Of a stretch of 42,414 nucleotides of DNA, positions 11,802-20,479 are shown piece by piece. Position 1 is the first letter of the stretch; every line of letters starts with the position of its first letter. The DNA comes from a virus. The notes under the pieces were generated by a model. The model did no database searches and was not told where the DNA came from. It was given only the letters and a program-made list of their open reading frames with translations. The stretch is taken from the IMG/VR virus record IMGVR_UViG_3300020202_000136, positions 1 to 42,414 of that record; one strand, 5' to 3'. The translations under genes were made by a program, and so were the position numbers.

Positions 11802-13112
11802 CTAAATCGCCCGCAAGGCGAGCGTCGTTGTAAATTGCTCCAAGTCCGTGCGCCGGGAAAGAATCTTAAAAGGCGTATTCACGAAATCGAAATTCTCTCC
11901 CAGTTCCGGATCCCATGAAAGACCGTCGTTACGACTCGCATCTAACGCCCCATCACTTGCCCAGTCTTCGGTATCCCACAGGCGCGATTGGTTCAGGTCA
12001 ATCTGCGTATAAAATAAATGGACGCGATCGCTTATATCGAGGTGCGGCATGAATCGGCAGGTTACCTCGACTTCAAGTTTGATGTCGGAAAGCTCGTTAT
12101 AGAGCGCGGCGGTAATCGTCTGGGCGGTGGCGGTATTGTGAATAAACGAGTTTTCAAAGGTATAGGTCTTTGATCCGTACTTCCAGGCGACATTGGTCGG
12201 ACTCACCGCCGTTTCGGTGCCCGTCGATACGTAGCTGGTGCTCGTTTCCGGTGCCAAGTATTTGAGGCGCACCCGGTCGTAGAATTTATCAATCGCCTCT
12301 TTGTGCCAATTCAGGCTGATAATGGTCGGGTATGCATACCCTTCCCCCTTCAGGTCGAACTGCGATGTCGTCGTATTGGCCGCGCGGCTTTTAAAAATAA
12401 TCCCGCCCGTGCGCGTCACCGTCAGAAGAAAATTCTCCGCTTCAGCCAGTTTTTCCATTAAATCCCAGACGGTCATCGATTCAATGGCCGTGGCCGTTTG
12501 CAGGTGGTAATAATAGGTCGTCGTCGTGATGGCCCACGCGGTCGAGGTGATCAGTTCTCGAAACACGAAATTCGAGGATCCGTCCGTGTGATCGCGGATC
12601 TTGGCGAGGATGTCGGAGGCCGTCATCGTGGTGTAAATGCCATCGACTTCGTTCGCCTGCACCTCTTCAAAAATGGAGGAGATCGGTCGGCATTCGAGCG
12701 TCGCTTCGTTGGTCAGCGAGTCGATAATGATTTCGCCGTCGAGTAAAAAAATGCCTTGGCTGGGGTCGGTCGGCACTTCCGTGCCGTTATCTTGTTCGTA
12801 GCCCGCTTCGATTTTCAGCAACGTGCGATAGCGGGAGAGGTAGCCATTCCAGAGGCTATTAGCGTTTGTCTCGGGATTGAATTTTCCAGCGTCGTTGCGC
12901 GCGACGATGGTCAGGCCGGAAAAGGTAAAGCGATTCACCCGCACGTCATCGACGGAGACTTCGAACTGGCCCCAGTTCTTGATATAAGGCGTGATGTCCT
13001 GCCAGGAGGATTCATATTTTCCGTCGGACGATTGGCGACGCTTAATATAAGCGCGGCGAAAAACGGTAGAGACGGGCCGTTCAATTTCCCAGGTGATCGT
13101 TTCGTCCGCCAT
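11802..13112 (-). CDS. Tail tip/baseplate hub-type protein
   Basis: A 436-residue protein. The N-terminus is beta-rich (FRRAYIKRR, WQDITPYIKNWGQFEVSVDDVR), then FTFSGLTIVARNDAGKFNPET, GIFLLDGEIIIDSLTNEATLECRP and a helical region (MTVWDLMEKLAEAENFLLTV). This order resembles hub or tail-associated proteins downstream of the tape measure in siphophages. Its position, third after the tape measure side, supports a central tail-tip component. The start overlaps the preceding stop by one base. No lysozyme or peptidase motif is seen. Confidence 0.68.
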   Translation of the reverse strand: MADETITWEIERPVSTVFRRAYIKRRQSSDGKYESSWQDITPYIKNWGQFEVSVDDVRVNRFTFSGLTIVARNDAGKFNPETNANSLWNGYLSRYRTLLKIEAGYEQDNGTEVPTDPSQGIFLLDGEIIIDSLTNEATLECRPISSIFEEVQANEVDGIYTTMTASDILAKIRDHTDGSSNFVFRELITSTAWAITTTTYYYHLQTATAIESMTVWDLMEKLAEAENFLLTVTRTGGIIFKSRAANTTTSQFDLKGEGYAYPTIISLNWHKEAIDKFYDRVRLKYLAPETSTSYVSTGTETAVSPTNVAWKYGSKTYTFENSFIHNTATAQTITAALYNELSDIKLEVEVTCRFMPHLDISDRVHLFYTQIDLNQSRLWDTEDWASDGALDASRNDGLSWDPELGENFDFVNTPFKILSRRTDLEQFTTTLALRAI

Positions 13113-13867
13113 TAGCCGCTCGGGGTCTGTTCCAAATCCAGCCCCCCGCTCCTTCCTTGCGTTTTATCATTGGTTGAATGTTTGAAATCAAATTCCCCCG
13201 ACATCACCACTTCGTAGGCTTCCCCGTTCCATGCCGTCGTGGTAGGCTCGGGCAGAAAATAAAGCGGCTGAGCATTCCGGTAGAGGGTCAAGAGGCTGGT
13301 GTGAAACCCGTCCGTAATAAATTCCCATCGCAGATTCGTGCGGTACTTATCCCGCACGTTATAAAGCACGACGCCACCGTCCGGCATTTCATGCCGAATC
13401 TGCTTTCGGAAAATGCGCGGTTCGAAGTTTTCAATCGCGGGATTTCGTTCAAACTGGAGTTGCCGGTATCCGATGTAAAGTTCCCCGAGTTCCTTCTCTT
13501 CGCTGGCGTTGATCGTGTCGGTCATTTGGATATCGACACTATTAACCGTTACGCTGGAAAAGGCGATATAGGTCGATGTCGCGCTGTTGGTCGTCGTGTT
13601 ATGCAGGCTGTTGGCCGTGACCGAGTTGTAATAGATCCGAAAACTTTTCAAGTTATGGTTTTGAATAAACACATGGCTAATAACCGTATTGGACGGCAAT
13701 TTAATGGAAATAACGGCGCTCGTTCCCGCCGTGTTGAGACCGGACGACGAATAACCGATCGAGACGTTTCGGTCGAAAAGGTATTGCGCCGTGTCGGTGT
13801 TGGAATTGACCACGGTCATGCTCGTGGTATTCACCAGATTCGGATTCAAAAATTCCATGCGTGCCAT
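13112..13867 (-). CDS. Distal-tail-like structural protein
   Basis: A 251-residue protein, directly following the tape measure gene as Dit-type proteins do. Beta-rich N-terminal half (SVTVNSVDIQMTDTINASEEKELGELYIGYR) and a C-terminal half with YRTNLRWEFITDGFHTSLLTLYRNAQPLYFLPEP. It probably forms the ring joining the tail tube to the tip complex. Assignment is by gene order and composition; sequence families of Dit proteins diverge too far to recognise by eye. Confidence 0.65.
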   Translation of the reverse strand: MARMEFLNPNLVNTTSMTVVNSNTDTAQYLFDRNVSIGYSSSGLNTAGTSAVISIKLPSNTVISHVFIQNHNLKSFRIYYNSVTANSLHNTTTNSATSTYIAFSSVTVNSVDIQMTDTINASEEKELGELYIGYRQLQFERNPAIENFEPRIFRKQIRHEMPDGGVVLYNVRDKYRTNLRWEFITDGFHTSLLTLYRNAQPLYFLPEPTTTAWNGEAYEVVMSGEFDFKHSTNDKTQGRSGGLDLEQTPSG

Positions 13868-13869
13868 AG

Positions 13870-15993
13870 TTAATCCGATACCGAGGTTCCCCGTCGCTGG
13901 AGACGGTAGAGTTCCTCGTCAATTTTTTTTGCCAATTCCCGTACGCTCATGCGGTCGGCAACCAGGGTACCCGCGTTAATGACAATGGTCGGCCCCCCTA
14001 TGAGCCGACCGAGTTTCTTTTGAGTGCGTGGATCGTCCAGCGGAATGACCGCCTCGGCGCGGCCCCCTTCCCCGATGCGAGCCAAGGTGCCGCCCATGCG
14101 CGGCATGATCACCCCGCCCTGCGCCAGTTGAAGGCGGCCCGCCATGTATTCCCGCACCGACTGAATGCCCCGCTCAAAACCGCCCTCGCCAGCCGCGTAT
14201 TCGCGCAATCGGTCTAATTCGTGCTGGCTCGGTTCCCGACCGAATTGATCGCGAAAGGTACGGTAAATCACATTCGCCTGAAACCCCGTGCCTCGTAAAT
14301 CGACCGTCTCCCCGCGGTTCTGCCGTTCATAAATCCCGCGCTGTCCCTCGATCGATGTTTCCCCGATGTCCTGCGGACTCTTCCCAAAAATTTTGCCGAT
14401 CGCTTTGTCGAGTTTCGTCAGCTTGAGCACGTCCTTGGTGACAGTCAGGGGAAACATCGCCAAATCTTCCAGCGTCACCGGCGGTTTCCCTTCTTGTGCG
14501 TTTAAGTTGGCATGTATCGCACCTAACCCCGCAATCCCGGCCAAGCCTGCCAACGCCGAGAACCCCGCCGCCGCTCCCGCCGCACCGCCTACGGCTCCCG
14601 CCGCTCCCGCTCCGGGTACAGCTACCGCCGCCGAAGCCGCATTCATAATCGCCATGCCAGCGATCCACCGAGCGATCATCTGCTTGATCACTTCCTCGAT
14701 AAAGAATTTCAGGATGTTTTTCCCCAGTTGTTCCATTGACATCCGGAAATTTTCGCCTTCGACAATCATGTCGGCAAATGCTGAAGCGAATCCATCTCGT
14801 ATTTTGAAGATCGCATCGACGGAAAGCTGTTCCCAGCGTTTATCCTCACGAATCATCCGGGCCCGCATTAACTGGTGAAAATTAGCCTGTTGCTCAAAAC
14901 TCTTTTTGTGCGCCCTTTCCATTTCCGCAAGCTGGCCTACGGCCGATTCGTCATATCCCCGCTTCCGGGCGGCTTCCATCGACTTTCTGGCAGCCGCCTC
15001 GTTATCAGCCCTGGACTTAGCCTCTTTTCGTAGCGCTTCCGTCGTTTTCCGAGACCGATCAAGGATATCTTGATTTAACTTTTCATCCGCCTTATCGACC
15101 GCGCCGATTTTCTCTTCCATGGCGTCCATGGCGGCGTTAAACGCGGTTTTGGCTAACCCAATTTCTTTCGATAGCATTGGGATGCGTTCTAAGAGACTCA
15201 GCCACGCGTTGACCCAGTGGCGAGTGATTTCAATCAGAGACGTTAGGATTCCTTTGGCAAAGCCTAAGCGATCGAAGGCGGTAGAGACCTTCTCAAGACC
15301 AGTAACGACGCGGTCTAAATAGCCGAGCATCAGTTCGAGCAACGGAATGACGGCCTTCCCGAGCGTCTCCTTCAAATCTTGGAACCGGTTACTGAGGTTA
15401 GTGATGCGTCCCGCGTATGTGTTTAGTTCGCTCTGCGCCGATCCCCCGAACCGCGCATTGATTTGTTGCAGGACGGCCGCGAGTTTTCCACCGGAGGAGG
15501 CCGTTTCGTCAATCTTAATTCCATAGCGTGCCAACGTCGCCGTTTCACCGGCCGCCGCTTTGCCCATGAGCAAGGTCGCAGTCCGCAGGTCGATTTCAAG
15601 CCCTTTGGAAAGATCCAGCGCCGCCCGAGTCACGGCTTTCATCTGCTCGCCCGCCAGCCCAAAGGTCGTGAGCATCGTTTGCGTTTCAAGGATCGCCTCG
15701 TCTGTAAACGTGGTCGCGCGAGAAAGATCCTTGGCGTAATCCTGCAAATGCTTCGACATCTCTTGCGAGAAAATGCCCTGGTTTTTTAGCGCGACGTTGA
15801 GGCGATTGACCGCCCGTTCGCTCTCTAAATATTCTTTGACCGAGGACACGACGACGGCGGTCATCGCCGTGGCGGCGGCTGTGACGGCCAGCCAATTGCC
15901 GCGGAGCGCGTTCAATCGGGTGCTCAGGCCTTGGAGCTTATCGGACGCCAAGTCCTTGAGCTTTAGAATGAGTTCGGCGACGTTATTCCCCAC
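13870..15993 (-). CDS. Tail tape measure protein
   Basis: A 707-residue protein. The N-terminal half is a long helical region (VAELILKLKDLASDKLQGLSTRL, then AILETQTMLTTFGLAGEQMK and LRTATLLMGKAAAGETATLARYG), a stretch typical of tape measure proteins. A coiled-coil segment with KEAKSRADNEAAARK precedes a hydrophobic Ala/Gly stretch (SAAVAVPGAGAAGAVGGAAG), which often inserts into the membrane. The C-terminal GGVIMPRMGGTLARIGEGGRAEAVIPL is also common in this family. The protein sets tail length and is ejected with the DNA. Its start overlaps the frameshifted chaperone end by 11 bases. Confidence 0.92.
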   Translation of the reverse strand: MGNNVAELILKLKDLASDKLQGLSTRLNALRGNWLAVTAAATAMTAVVVSSVKEYLESERAVNRLNVALKNQGIFSQEMSKHLQDYAKDLSRATTFTDEAILETQTMLTTFGLAGEQMKAVTRAALDLSKGLEIDLRTATLLMGKAAAGETATLARYGIKIDETASSGGKLAAVLQQINARFGGSAQSELNTYAGRITNLSNRFQDLKETLGKAVIPLLELMLGYLDRVVTGLEKVSTAFDRLGFAKGILTSLIEITRHWVNAWLSLLERIPMLSKEIGLAKTAFNAAMDAMEEKIGAVDKADEKLNQDILDRSRKTTEALRKEAKSRADNEAAARKSMEAARKRGYDESAVGQLAEMERAHKKSFEQQANFHQLMRARMIREDKRWEQLSVDAIFKIRDGFASAFADMIVEGENFRMSMEQLGKNILKFFIEEVIKQMIARWIAGMAIMNAASAAVAVPGAGAAGAVGGAAGAAAGFSALAGLAGIAGLGAIHANLNAQEGKPPVTLEDLAMFPLTVTKDVLKLTKLDKAIGKIFGKSPQDIGETSIEGQRGIYERQNRGETVDLRGTGFQANVIYRTFRDQFGREPSQHELDRLREYAAGEGGFERGIQSVREYMAGRLQLAQGGVIMPRMGGTLARIGEGGRAEAVIPLDDPRTQKKLGRLIGGPTIVINAGTLVADRMSVRELAKKIDEELYRLQRRGTSVSD

Positions 15994-16548
15994 TCTGTTT
16001 CTCCTGGGTCATGCCGACGTGCGTAATAAACAGATTGAATACCTGGGATTCCATCACGCTGAAATCTCCTTCTGGGTCGACGAGTTCCGCGGGAGTCCGC
16101 CCATACTTCTGAGCCATAAAATAGATGGCAACAGCTTTACTACGATCGAAAAAAAAAGCCCTTTCAGCCCGCGTAGGCGGCGCGTGGAATGGTCCCAAAT
16201 CGCATAGTAGAGTTGAACGGCGACGTCCAAATCCCTGAATAAATCATCCATCGTCAAAGATCCCCCGCCTGCCGTGTCCCCAAGGCGCGGAGCAACCAGA
16301 CCGGCCTGGATCACGAGCCTCATGTCCTCGGTCATTTTTTCGATCGTTTGCTTTGCGTTGTCTTGGGGAGGCGGCGGGGTTCCGCGCTTTGACTGAAAAT
16401 CAGTAAAAAGCGACGGGATCTTGTCCGACGGAAAATCGAGCAACGGATTAATTTGGCGTATGGTGAACGTTACGCCTTTAATCGTTACTCGTGTATGGCG
16501 GTGCAACCGAGCTTTGATGCGCTCGGGTCCATCAGACCGAAACCACAT
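15983..16548 (-). CDS. Frameshifted tail assembly chaperone (G-T type fusion)
   Basis: This is the product expected if ribosomes slip by -1 in the T9 run at 16149-16157 while reading the gene at 16054-16548. They then continue in the frame FFFDRSKAVAIYFMAQKYGRTPAELVDPEGD to the stop at 15983, for about 188 residues. Long-tailed phages nearly always make a short and a frameshifted long chaperone from the gene just before the tape measure, as in lambda G and GT. The second frame has no good start of its own and ends 11 bases inside the tape measure gene. Confidence 0.78.
16054..16548 (-). CDS. Tail assembly chaperone, short form
   Basis: A 164-residue unshifted product (MWFRSDGPERIKARLHRH, VTFTIRQINPLLDFPSDKIP, MTEDMRLVIQAGLVAP, DDLFRDLDVAVQLYYAIWDHS). 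It lies between the tail tube and the tape measure genes, which is the place of the G-type chaperone that coats the tape measure during tail assembly. After the slip site the frame reads SIVVKLLPSILWLRSMGG, which looks less natural than the shifted frame. Its start is adjacent to the tail tube stop. Confidence 0.75.
   Translation of the reverse strand: MWFRSDGPERIKARLHRHTRVTIKGVTFTIRQINPLLDFPSDKIPSLFTDFQSKRGTPPPPQDNAKQTIEKMTEDMRLVIQAGLVAPRLGDTAGGGSLTMDDLFRDLDVAVQLYYAIWDHSTRRLRGLKGLFFSIVVKLLPSILWLRSMGGLPRNSSTQKEISA
16149..16157 (-). promoter_or_regulatory. Programmed -1 ribosomal frameshift site (T9 run)
   Basis: On the minus strand the zero-frame codons are GGG CTT TTT TTT TCG. The T TTT TTT heptamer is a canonical X XXY YYZ slippery sequence, and a -1 slip enters the frame GCT TTT TTT TTC GAT. 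The place just upstream of the tape measure gene matches that of known tail-chaperone frameshifts. Confidence 0.78.
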
Positions 16549-17579
16549 TAGTAAGACGCAATCTCGTTTTGAAACGTAATGCCGATGTCTTTTCCGGTCG
16601 TGGTGTCCGGATCGTCGACAACCACGTCGAACGGGATCTCTGAAACCAGGATCTCGTTCGGGCTGTTCATGATCGGGTCGGATCCCACGTAAAACACCTT
16701 CGGCAGCCGGACGGTCATTTCGTAATTCTTGGCGACGGAAGAACTGCTCGTAATTTGAGCGCCCTGAAAGAACAATTCGACCGCGCCTTGCGTGGCTTGA
16801 ATGAAGCGGTTATAGGTGGTCGATGTATCGAACCGCTGTCGAACGGAGAAACTAATGTCTCGTTTCGTCGCCGGAATGACGGAATAAACCGCCGATCCCA
16901 ATTCGCGGGATTCCGGGCCGGTAGCGAAGTTGTTATTCACGGTTAATTCGAATCCGAGAATCGGCTCCTCCGCGGTCGACGTGCCAGCGTTCGTCTCATT
17001 CGCCGCATAGCGGTATTTTCCTTGGACAAAGGTAAACGGCAACACCGTGGAGATGCTCAGGTTGCCCGAAATGTCGTCCGACTGGAGCGTCGAATCCTTG
17101 AAGACCATTTCAGCCGTTAGCCGGACCGGTTCGTTGACCGCCGCGGCAATCCGGAGGCTGTTCACGCGGCCGCCCGAATACCGCCAGGTGAGCGTATCGC
17201 CTTTGCGAACGTTGAAGGAGAGTGACGCGGGCGCGGTGTTGAAGTTCCCCGCCGTCACGCTATGCGTATAGGTGCCCCCGACGCTTGTTACTGACGAGGC
17301 CACGCCCCCACCCATCGCCGCAGCCACTAACAAGACCGACTCCTGCGGATGGAGGTACGTTTCGAGCGTTCCTCCCGCCGTTTTTTCCAGCGTCACGCGG
17401 CGGTTGTAGCCACGATTGCTACCGATGGCGTTGATCTTCATGCTCCGCACATCCGTGCGGAATGAGCAGGACAGGGCCTCTACGGCAGTGGTAGCACTGG
17501 CGTAGGTGCCAAAACTCGACTCTTTCCCCAAAGCAACGTATGACGGTACGACCGGTGAAGCGCTTCCTCCTACTGCCAT
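16548..17579 (-). CDS. Major tail tube protein
   Basis: A 343-residue protein. The beginning (VPSYVALGKESSFGTYASATTAVEALS) matches the phage tail tube family, in which a G-x-E-S-x-x-G-T motif opens the beta barrel. Later beta-rich segments (RVTLEKTAGGTLETYLHP, GTYTHSVTAGNFNTAPASLSF, PILGFELTVNNNFATGPESREL) fit. It polymerises into the tail tube around the tape measure. GGGAGG precedes the ATG at 17579, which overlaps the DUF115-like gene by 10 bases. No sheath gene accompanies it, hence a non-contractile tail. Confidence 0.85.
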   Translation of the reverse strand: MAVGGSASPVVPSYVALGKESSFGTYASATTAVEALSCSFRTDVRSMKINAIGSNRGYNRRVTLEKTAGGTLETYLHPQESVLLVAAAMGGGVASSVTSVGGTYTHSVTAGNFNTAPASLSFNVRKGDTLTWRYSGGRVNSLRIAAAVNEPVRLTAEMVFKDSTLQSDDISGNLSISTVLPFTFVQGKYRYAANETNAGTSTAEEPILGFELTVNNNFATGPESRELGSAVYSVIPATKRDISFSVRQRFDTSTTYNRFIQATQGAVELFFQGAQITSSSSVAKNYEMTVRLPKVFYVGSDPIMNSPNEILVSEIPFDVVVDDPDTTTGKDIGITFQNEIASY

Positions 17580-18553
17580 AAGAATTCCTCCCTTGCTTTA
17601 TCGAAGGCGGCTTTCGCGGCCACATAGGACGCATAACCGCTTCGCGTAATTTCGTACAGATTTTTGATTTGGTCCCGCGACTCCTTGCGCGGACAGATGG
17701 CCGCTAATTCCCGCTCCAGCGACGCTTTGCGCGGCACGTCCAGCAGTCCACGTCCCGAACAATTAAAGACCGGCAATCCTCGAAAAGCGGTGAGGTACTG
17801 AAGCAACCAGCGAGCCGAAAACATGAGGTTGTGGCTGGTAAAGACATAGTCGCCATTCATGTCGAGATTTGTGATCTGCTTCATGTAATGGCACTTCGGT
17901 TTTGGGTTCATCCATGCGTAATAGTTGCCTTCCGGCCGCCAGGAATAATCGAACCCGACAAGCAGATATTTTTCATAGCCGCCCCAATTTCGTTGTTGTG
18001 TCTCATCCGAGCGGGTCCAAAAAACCACCATGGCATTAGAGACATTCGAACTGGCCGGAATCATCGTCGTACCCGGCCCCATGATCGGCTTGAATACCTC
18101 TTCCGATTCGATGGCGTCGCGGTTGATAAAAAAGTATTTGTCCCCCAGCCAGGTCTTTGTCCAGAACAAATTGGCATAACACGATGCGATCAATTTCACG
18201 TCGCGCGTCTCGAGAACATAGGGTTCGAGATAGTGCGCGGGAATGTTGGTGTCGCAAATCATCACGTAATCCGCTTTCAGGCCCTTGTCGAGCAATGGCC
18301 CGAATCCCTTGTCACAGGTCATAAGGTCGTAACGATCCCGATATTTCTTAAGGATATCGATCTGGCCCTCGAGAGACGCCCCCATCGCGGCAATGACAAG
18401 AACTTTTCCTATCCCAGAATTTTGCAGGTCTTCCGCGTTGAGGCGCGGCGTTTTCGCGTTCTCTCGGCTGAACGGGATCCAGCGTTTTTCTCCAAATTGG
18501 CTAAACACGCTTAGACTTTGTTTTTTAACGTCGGTGTAGGTAAGTTGTCCCAT
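17570..18553 (-). CDS. DUF115/MptE-like Rossmann protein inside the tail gene cluster
   Basis: A 327-residue protein. Residues about 49-110 (KVLVIAAMGASLEGQIDILKK, then MTCDKGFGPLLDKGLKADYVMICDTN) match the core of the DUF115 family (6-hydroxymethylpterin diphosphokinase MptE-like), in which a glycine-serine-leucine turn and a final aspartate line the active site. Later PASSNVSNAMVVFW and YLLVGFDYSW also fit. The family includes Maf-type enzymes that attach nonulosonic acid sugars to flagellin, and pterin kinases. Here it lies between the tail terminator-like and tail tube genes, an odd place for an enzyme, and it has overlapping junctions, so it is expressed with the tail. A role in glycosylating virion proteins is my inference. 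Confidence 0.62.
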   Translation of the reverse strand: MGQLTYTDVKKQSLSVFSQFGEKRWIPFSRENAKTPRLNAEDLQNSGIGKVLVIAAMGASLEGQIDILKKYRDRYDLMTCDKGFGPLLDKGLKADYVMICDTNIPAHYLEPYVLETRDVKLIASCYANLFWTKTWLGDKYFFINRDAIESEEVFKPIMGPGTTMIPASSNVSNAMVVFWTRSDETQQRNWGGYEKYLLVGFDYSWRPEGNYYAWMNPKPKCHYMKQITNLDMNGDYVFTSHNLMFSARWLLQYLTAFRGLPVFNCSGRGLLDVPRKASLERELAAICPRKESRDQIKNLYEITRSGYASYVAAKAAFDKAREEFLWQ

Positions 18554-18555
18554 AA

Positions 18556-19050
18556 TTAACGGAATAGATATTCCGCCTCCAATTCAATCATGACGCCCTT
18601 TATCCATACGCCATCTCGAGAGATCACACCAAAATCGGTGGCCGCCGGATTGACCCATAAGGCGGTGTCCGATAGGTTATGCTTTGCCTGAAACACGCCC
18701 TCAATATTTTCCGCAAAGCGGTAGAGATCGGTCAGCGCGGTGGAGTGCTGAGCGGTTGCTCCTTCTTTCCGGTGCAGGCCGAGGAGGCCGTAAGTAACCG
18801 TGGCTCGTTTCAATTGACCCGATGGCCCCGGTTCGCCGAGCGATTCGTATCGCTCCGATTTGTTCATCACCCACACGTAAACGCATGGATACGCATCCCC
18901 TCGGGCCGGAGTAAAACTCGGATCGTTTTGGTAGATGTTCTGTACCCGAGTGGTGAGGCTTTGCGATAAGTCGGGACTGGCTGTCGTGGTGTTATGGTCT
19001 TCCAGCAACCCGGCGACCGTAGCGAGACGGGCCTCATAATCAAACGGCAT
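18556..19050 (-). CDS. Tail terminator-like protein
   Basis: A 164-residue protein (MPFDYEARLATVAGLLEDHN, VWVMNKSERYESLGEPG, ALWVNPAATDFGVISRDGVWIKGVMIELEAEYLFR). The ending ELEAEYLFR resembles tail terminator or tail-completion proteins, which often close with a short strand of this kind. The place between the gpG-like gene and the tail tube agrees. GGAGGG precedes the ATG at 19050. Assignment is mainly from gene order. Confidence 0.6.
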   Translation of the reverse strand: MPFDYEARLATVAGLLEDHNTTTASPDLSQSLTTRVQNIYQNDPSFTPARGDAYPCVYVWVMNKSERYESLGEPGPSGQLKRATVTYGLLGLHRKEGATAQHSTALTDLYRFAENIEGVFQAKHNLSDTALWVNPAATDFGVISRDGVWIKGVMIELEAEYLFR

Positions 19051-19554
19051 TTATAGGCCCTCCGTGATGATCTTCGTTAATGCTTTTGTGATGGCGTCTT
19101 TCGCTCCCGAACTGATCCACATAAACGGACGGGCCGGGAGATGTTTCAACGGATTGCCATATTGATGTGCTCCGCTGTAGGCCACGTTGCTAAAGAGCCG
19201 AACCGCATTCGAGGAAACAATTTGCGAGTGTGCGCGACCGGGGAGCAAGGATTGCCGTAAATGCCCGGTCATTTGCAAGATCTTCCCGCCGGTCGGCGGG
19301 ATCCCGGCGGCAATTTGTCGCCGTCGCCGCGCCCCGCTGCGCCCTTGCTTGTTGCGTTGCATGGCATATAGGGGACTCCAAGGCACCCATTTTCCTTGAG
19401 GCCCTTCTTCCTGCTCGAAGTGGTCGATAATGTCGGCAAAGCCGATCGTGTCAGCCAAGCGTTTCAGGTAAGCCGCTGGCTGGCGCGCACGGTGTTTAAG
19501 GTTCGCTATGACCTTTTGCCAGCCGCTATCATCAAAGACCACTTCAGTGGCCAT
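19051..19554 (-). CDS. Mu gpG-like virion morphogenesis protein
   Basis: A 167-residue protein. The motif order FADIIDHFEQEEGPQGKWVPWSP, RSGARRRRQ, GKILQMTGHLRQSL, and SGAHQYGNPLKHLPARPFMWIS is characteristic of the Phage_tail_S / Mu gpG family, which completes the head-to-tail joint. The ATG shares a base with the previous TAA (TAATG), with GAGGA upstream. The length is normal for the family. Confidence 0.85.
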   Translation of the reverse strand: MATEVVFDDSGWQKVIANLKHRARQPAAYLKRLADTIGFADIIDHFEQEEGPQGKWVPWSPLYAMQRNKQGRSGARRRRQIAAGIPPTGGKILQMTGHLRQSLLPGRAHSQIVSSNAVRLFSNVAYSGAHQYGNPLKHLPARPFMWISSGAKDAITKALTKIITEGL

Positions 19555-20048
19555 TATGTCCTCGCATTCCCCAGGTCATTTACTTGGTCGGGATCCACTT
19601 TCCAAGCGGTGGCGGTATCCAGTCCGAACACCGGACTATAGTTCTCTGAGGTCGAGAGGAACCGATTCCCAGACCGCGTTGGAACGAGCGACCCATCCGT
19701 ATAGGTCAATTTAATGTCGCCCTCTTCAAGCTTTTTCAAGGTGTCGAGCGCCGACTTGAAGTCGTCCAGGTAATCGTTCCGGCTTTGCCCGTCCTGCGTA
19801 TAGGCCGCGCGAATGGCGTAATAGCACGCTAGCTCTTCGGATAACGCCAGGATAAGCGGCGGGATCGCCCCGGACGTCCACGACGAGGCGTCGTACCGGG
19901 CCGTGACCGCGGAGTTGACCTTTGCCTCCGCTTGAGTAATCGCTTTCGAAAACACGGATGTCCCGCGCGCGTCCGAGGTGGTCGTATTGCTCGCCAGGAA
20001 GAACGGAAGAATGTCCGCAATGGCTGTTGTCGTCGCGTATCGGCCCAT
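19554..20048 (-). CDS. Mu gp36-like (DUF1320) head-tail connector protein
   Basis: A 164-residue protein (MGRYATTTAIADILPFFLASN, ITQAEAKVNSAVTARYD, LILALSEELACYYAIRAAY, DDFKSALDTLKKLEEGDIKL). The pattern of an adaptor helix bundle with Y-x-x-x near the end of a helix is typical of DUF1320/gp36 connectors. It would attach to the portal ring. Gene order (capsid, gp36, gpG) is the Mu order. Confidence 0.8.
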   Translation of the reverse strand: MGRYATTTAIADILPFFLASNTTTSDARGTSVFSKAITQAEAKVNSAVTARYDASSWTSGAIPPLILALSEELACYYAIRAAYTQDGQSRNDYLDDFKSALDTLKKLEEGDIKLTYTDGSLVPTRSGNRFLSTSENYSPVFGLDTATAWKVDPDQVNDLGNART

Positions 20049-20408
20049 TTAGAGGTAAGCTCCGAGAATCTTTCGCTTTTTCAGCGCCTCTAAGATCGGT
20101 TTATGCGTGTCCTTGGTCGGGGTGAGCGTCTTCCAGTGCACCCGTTTTACGCTAGTCGACCGATAGACTCCAATCAGTTCATATTTTCCGTTTTGATAAT
20201 TCGTGAAGAATCGCGGTTCCCCAGGAATAATCACGCGCCCTTCCGCATCCTTGACCGGGGCTGGCAGGCTGTCTTTGCCTTCGTATGGCTTCATCTCATG
20301 CCAAGCAATCTGTCTCCGCCGCCAATCCTTGATTGTCTGGGGCTCCGGGCCGTCCCCTAAAAATTCCTCCGTCGATACATGCTCTTCGCCGCGTAGTGGT
20401 CTAGTCAT
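20049..20408 (-). CDS. Unknown head-region protein (119 aa)
   Basis: The start is the ATG at 20406-20408 (MTRPLRGEEHVSTEEFLGDG), with AAAGGA upstream; the longer frame is arginine-rich. The middle (RFFTNYQNGKYELIGVYRSTS) is beta-rich and the end (ALKKRKILGAYL) basic. It lies between the capsid and gp36-like genes, and may be a head-closure or decoration component. No family is recognised. Confidence 0.65.
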   Translation of the reverse strand: MTRPLRGEEHVSTEEFLGDGPEPQTIKDWRRRQIAWHEMKPYEGKDSLPAPVKDAEGRVIIPGEPRFFTNYQNGKYELIGVYRSTSVKRVHWKTLTPTKDTHKPILEALKKRKILGAYL

Positions 20409-20479
20409 AGTTCCTTTCTGCCGGACAGCAGGGCGACGGGCTGACGCCCGCCGCCCCACCACCGACGACTGATCAGATG

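Noticed and set aside
13178-13873. Long plus-strand frame of 231 codons opposite the distal-tail-like gene
   Set aside because: It is antisense to a continuous structural gene, has arginine/histidine-rich composition and no ribosome-binding site.
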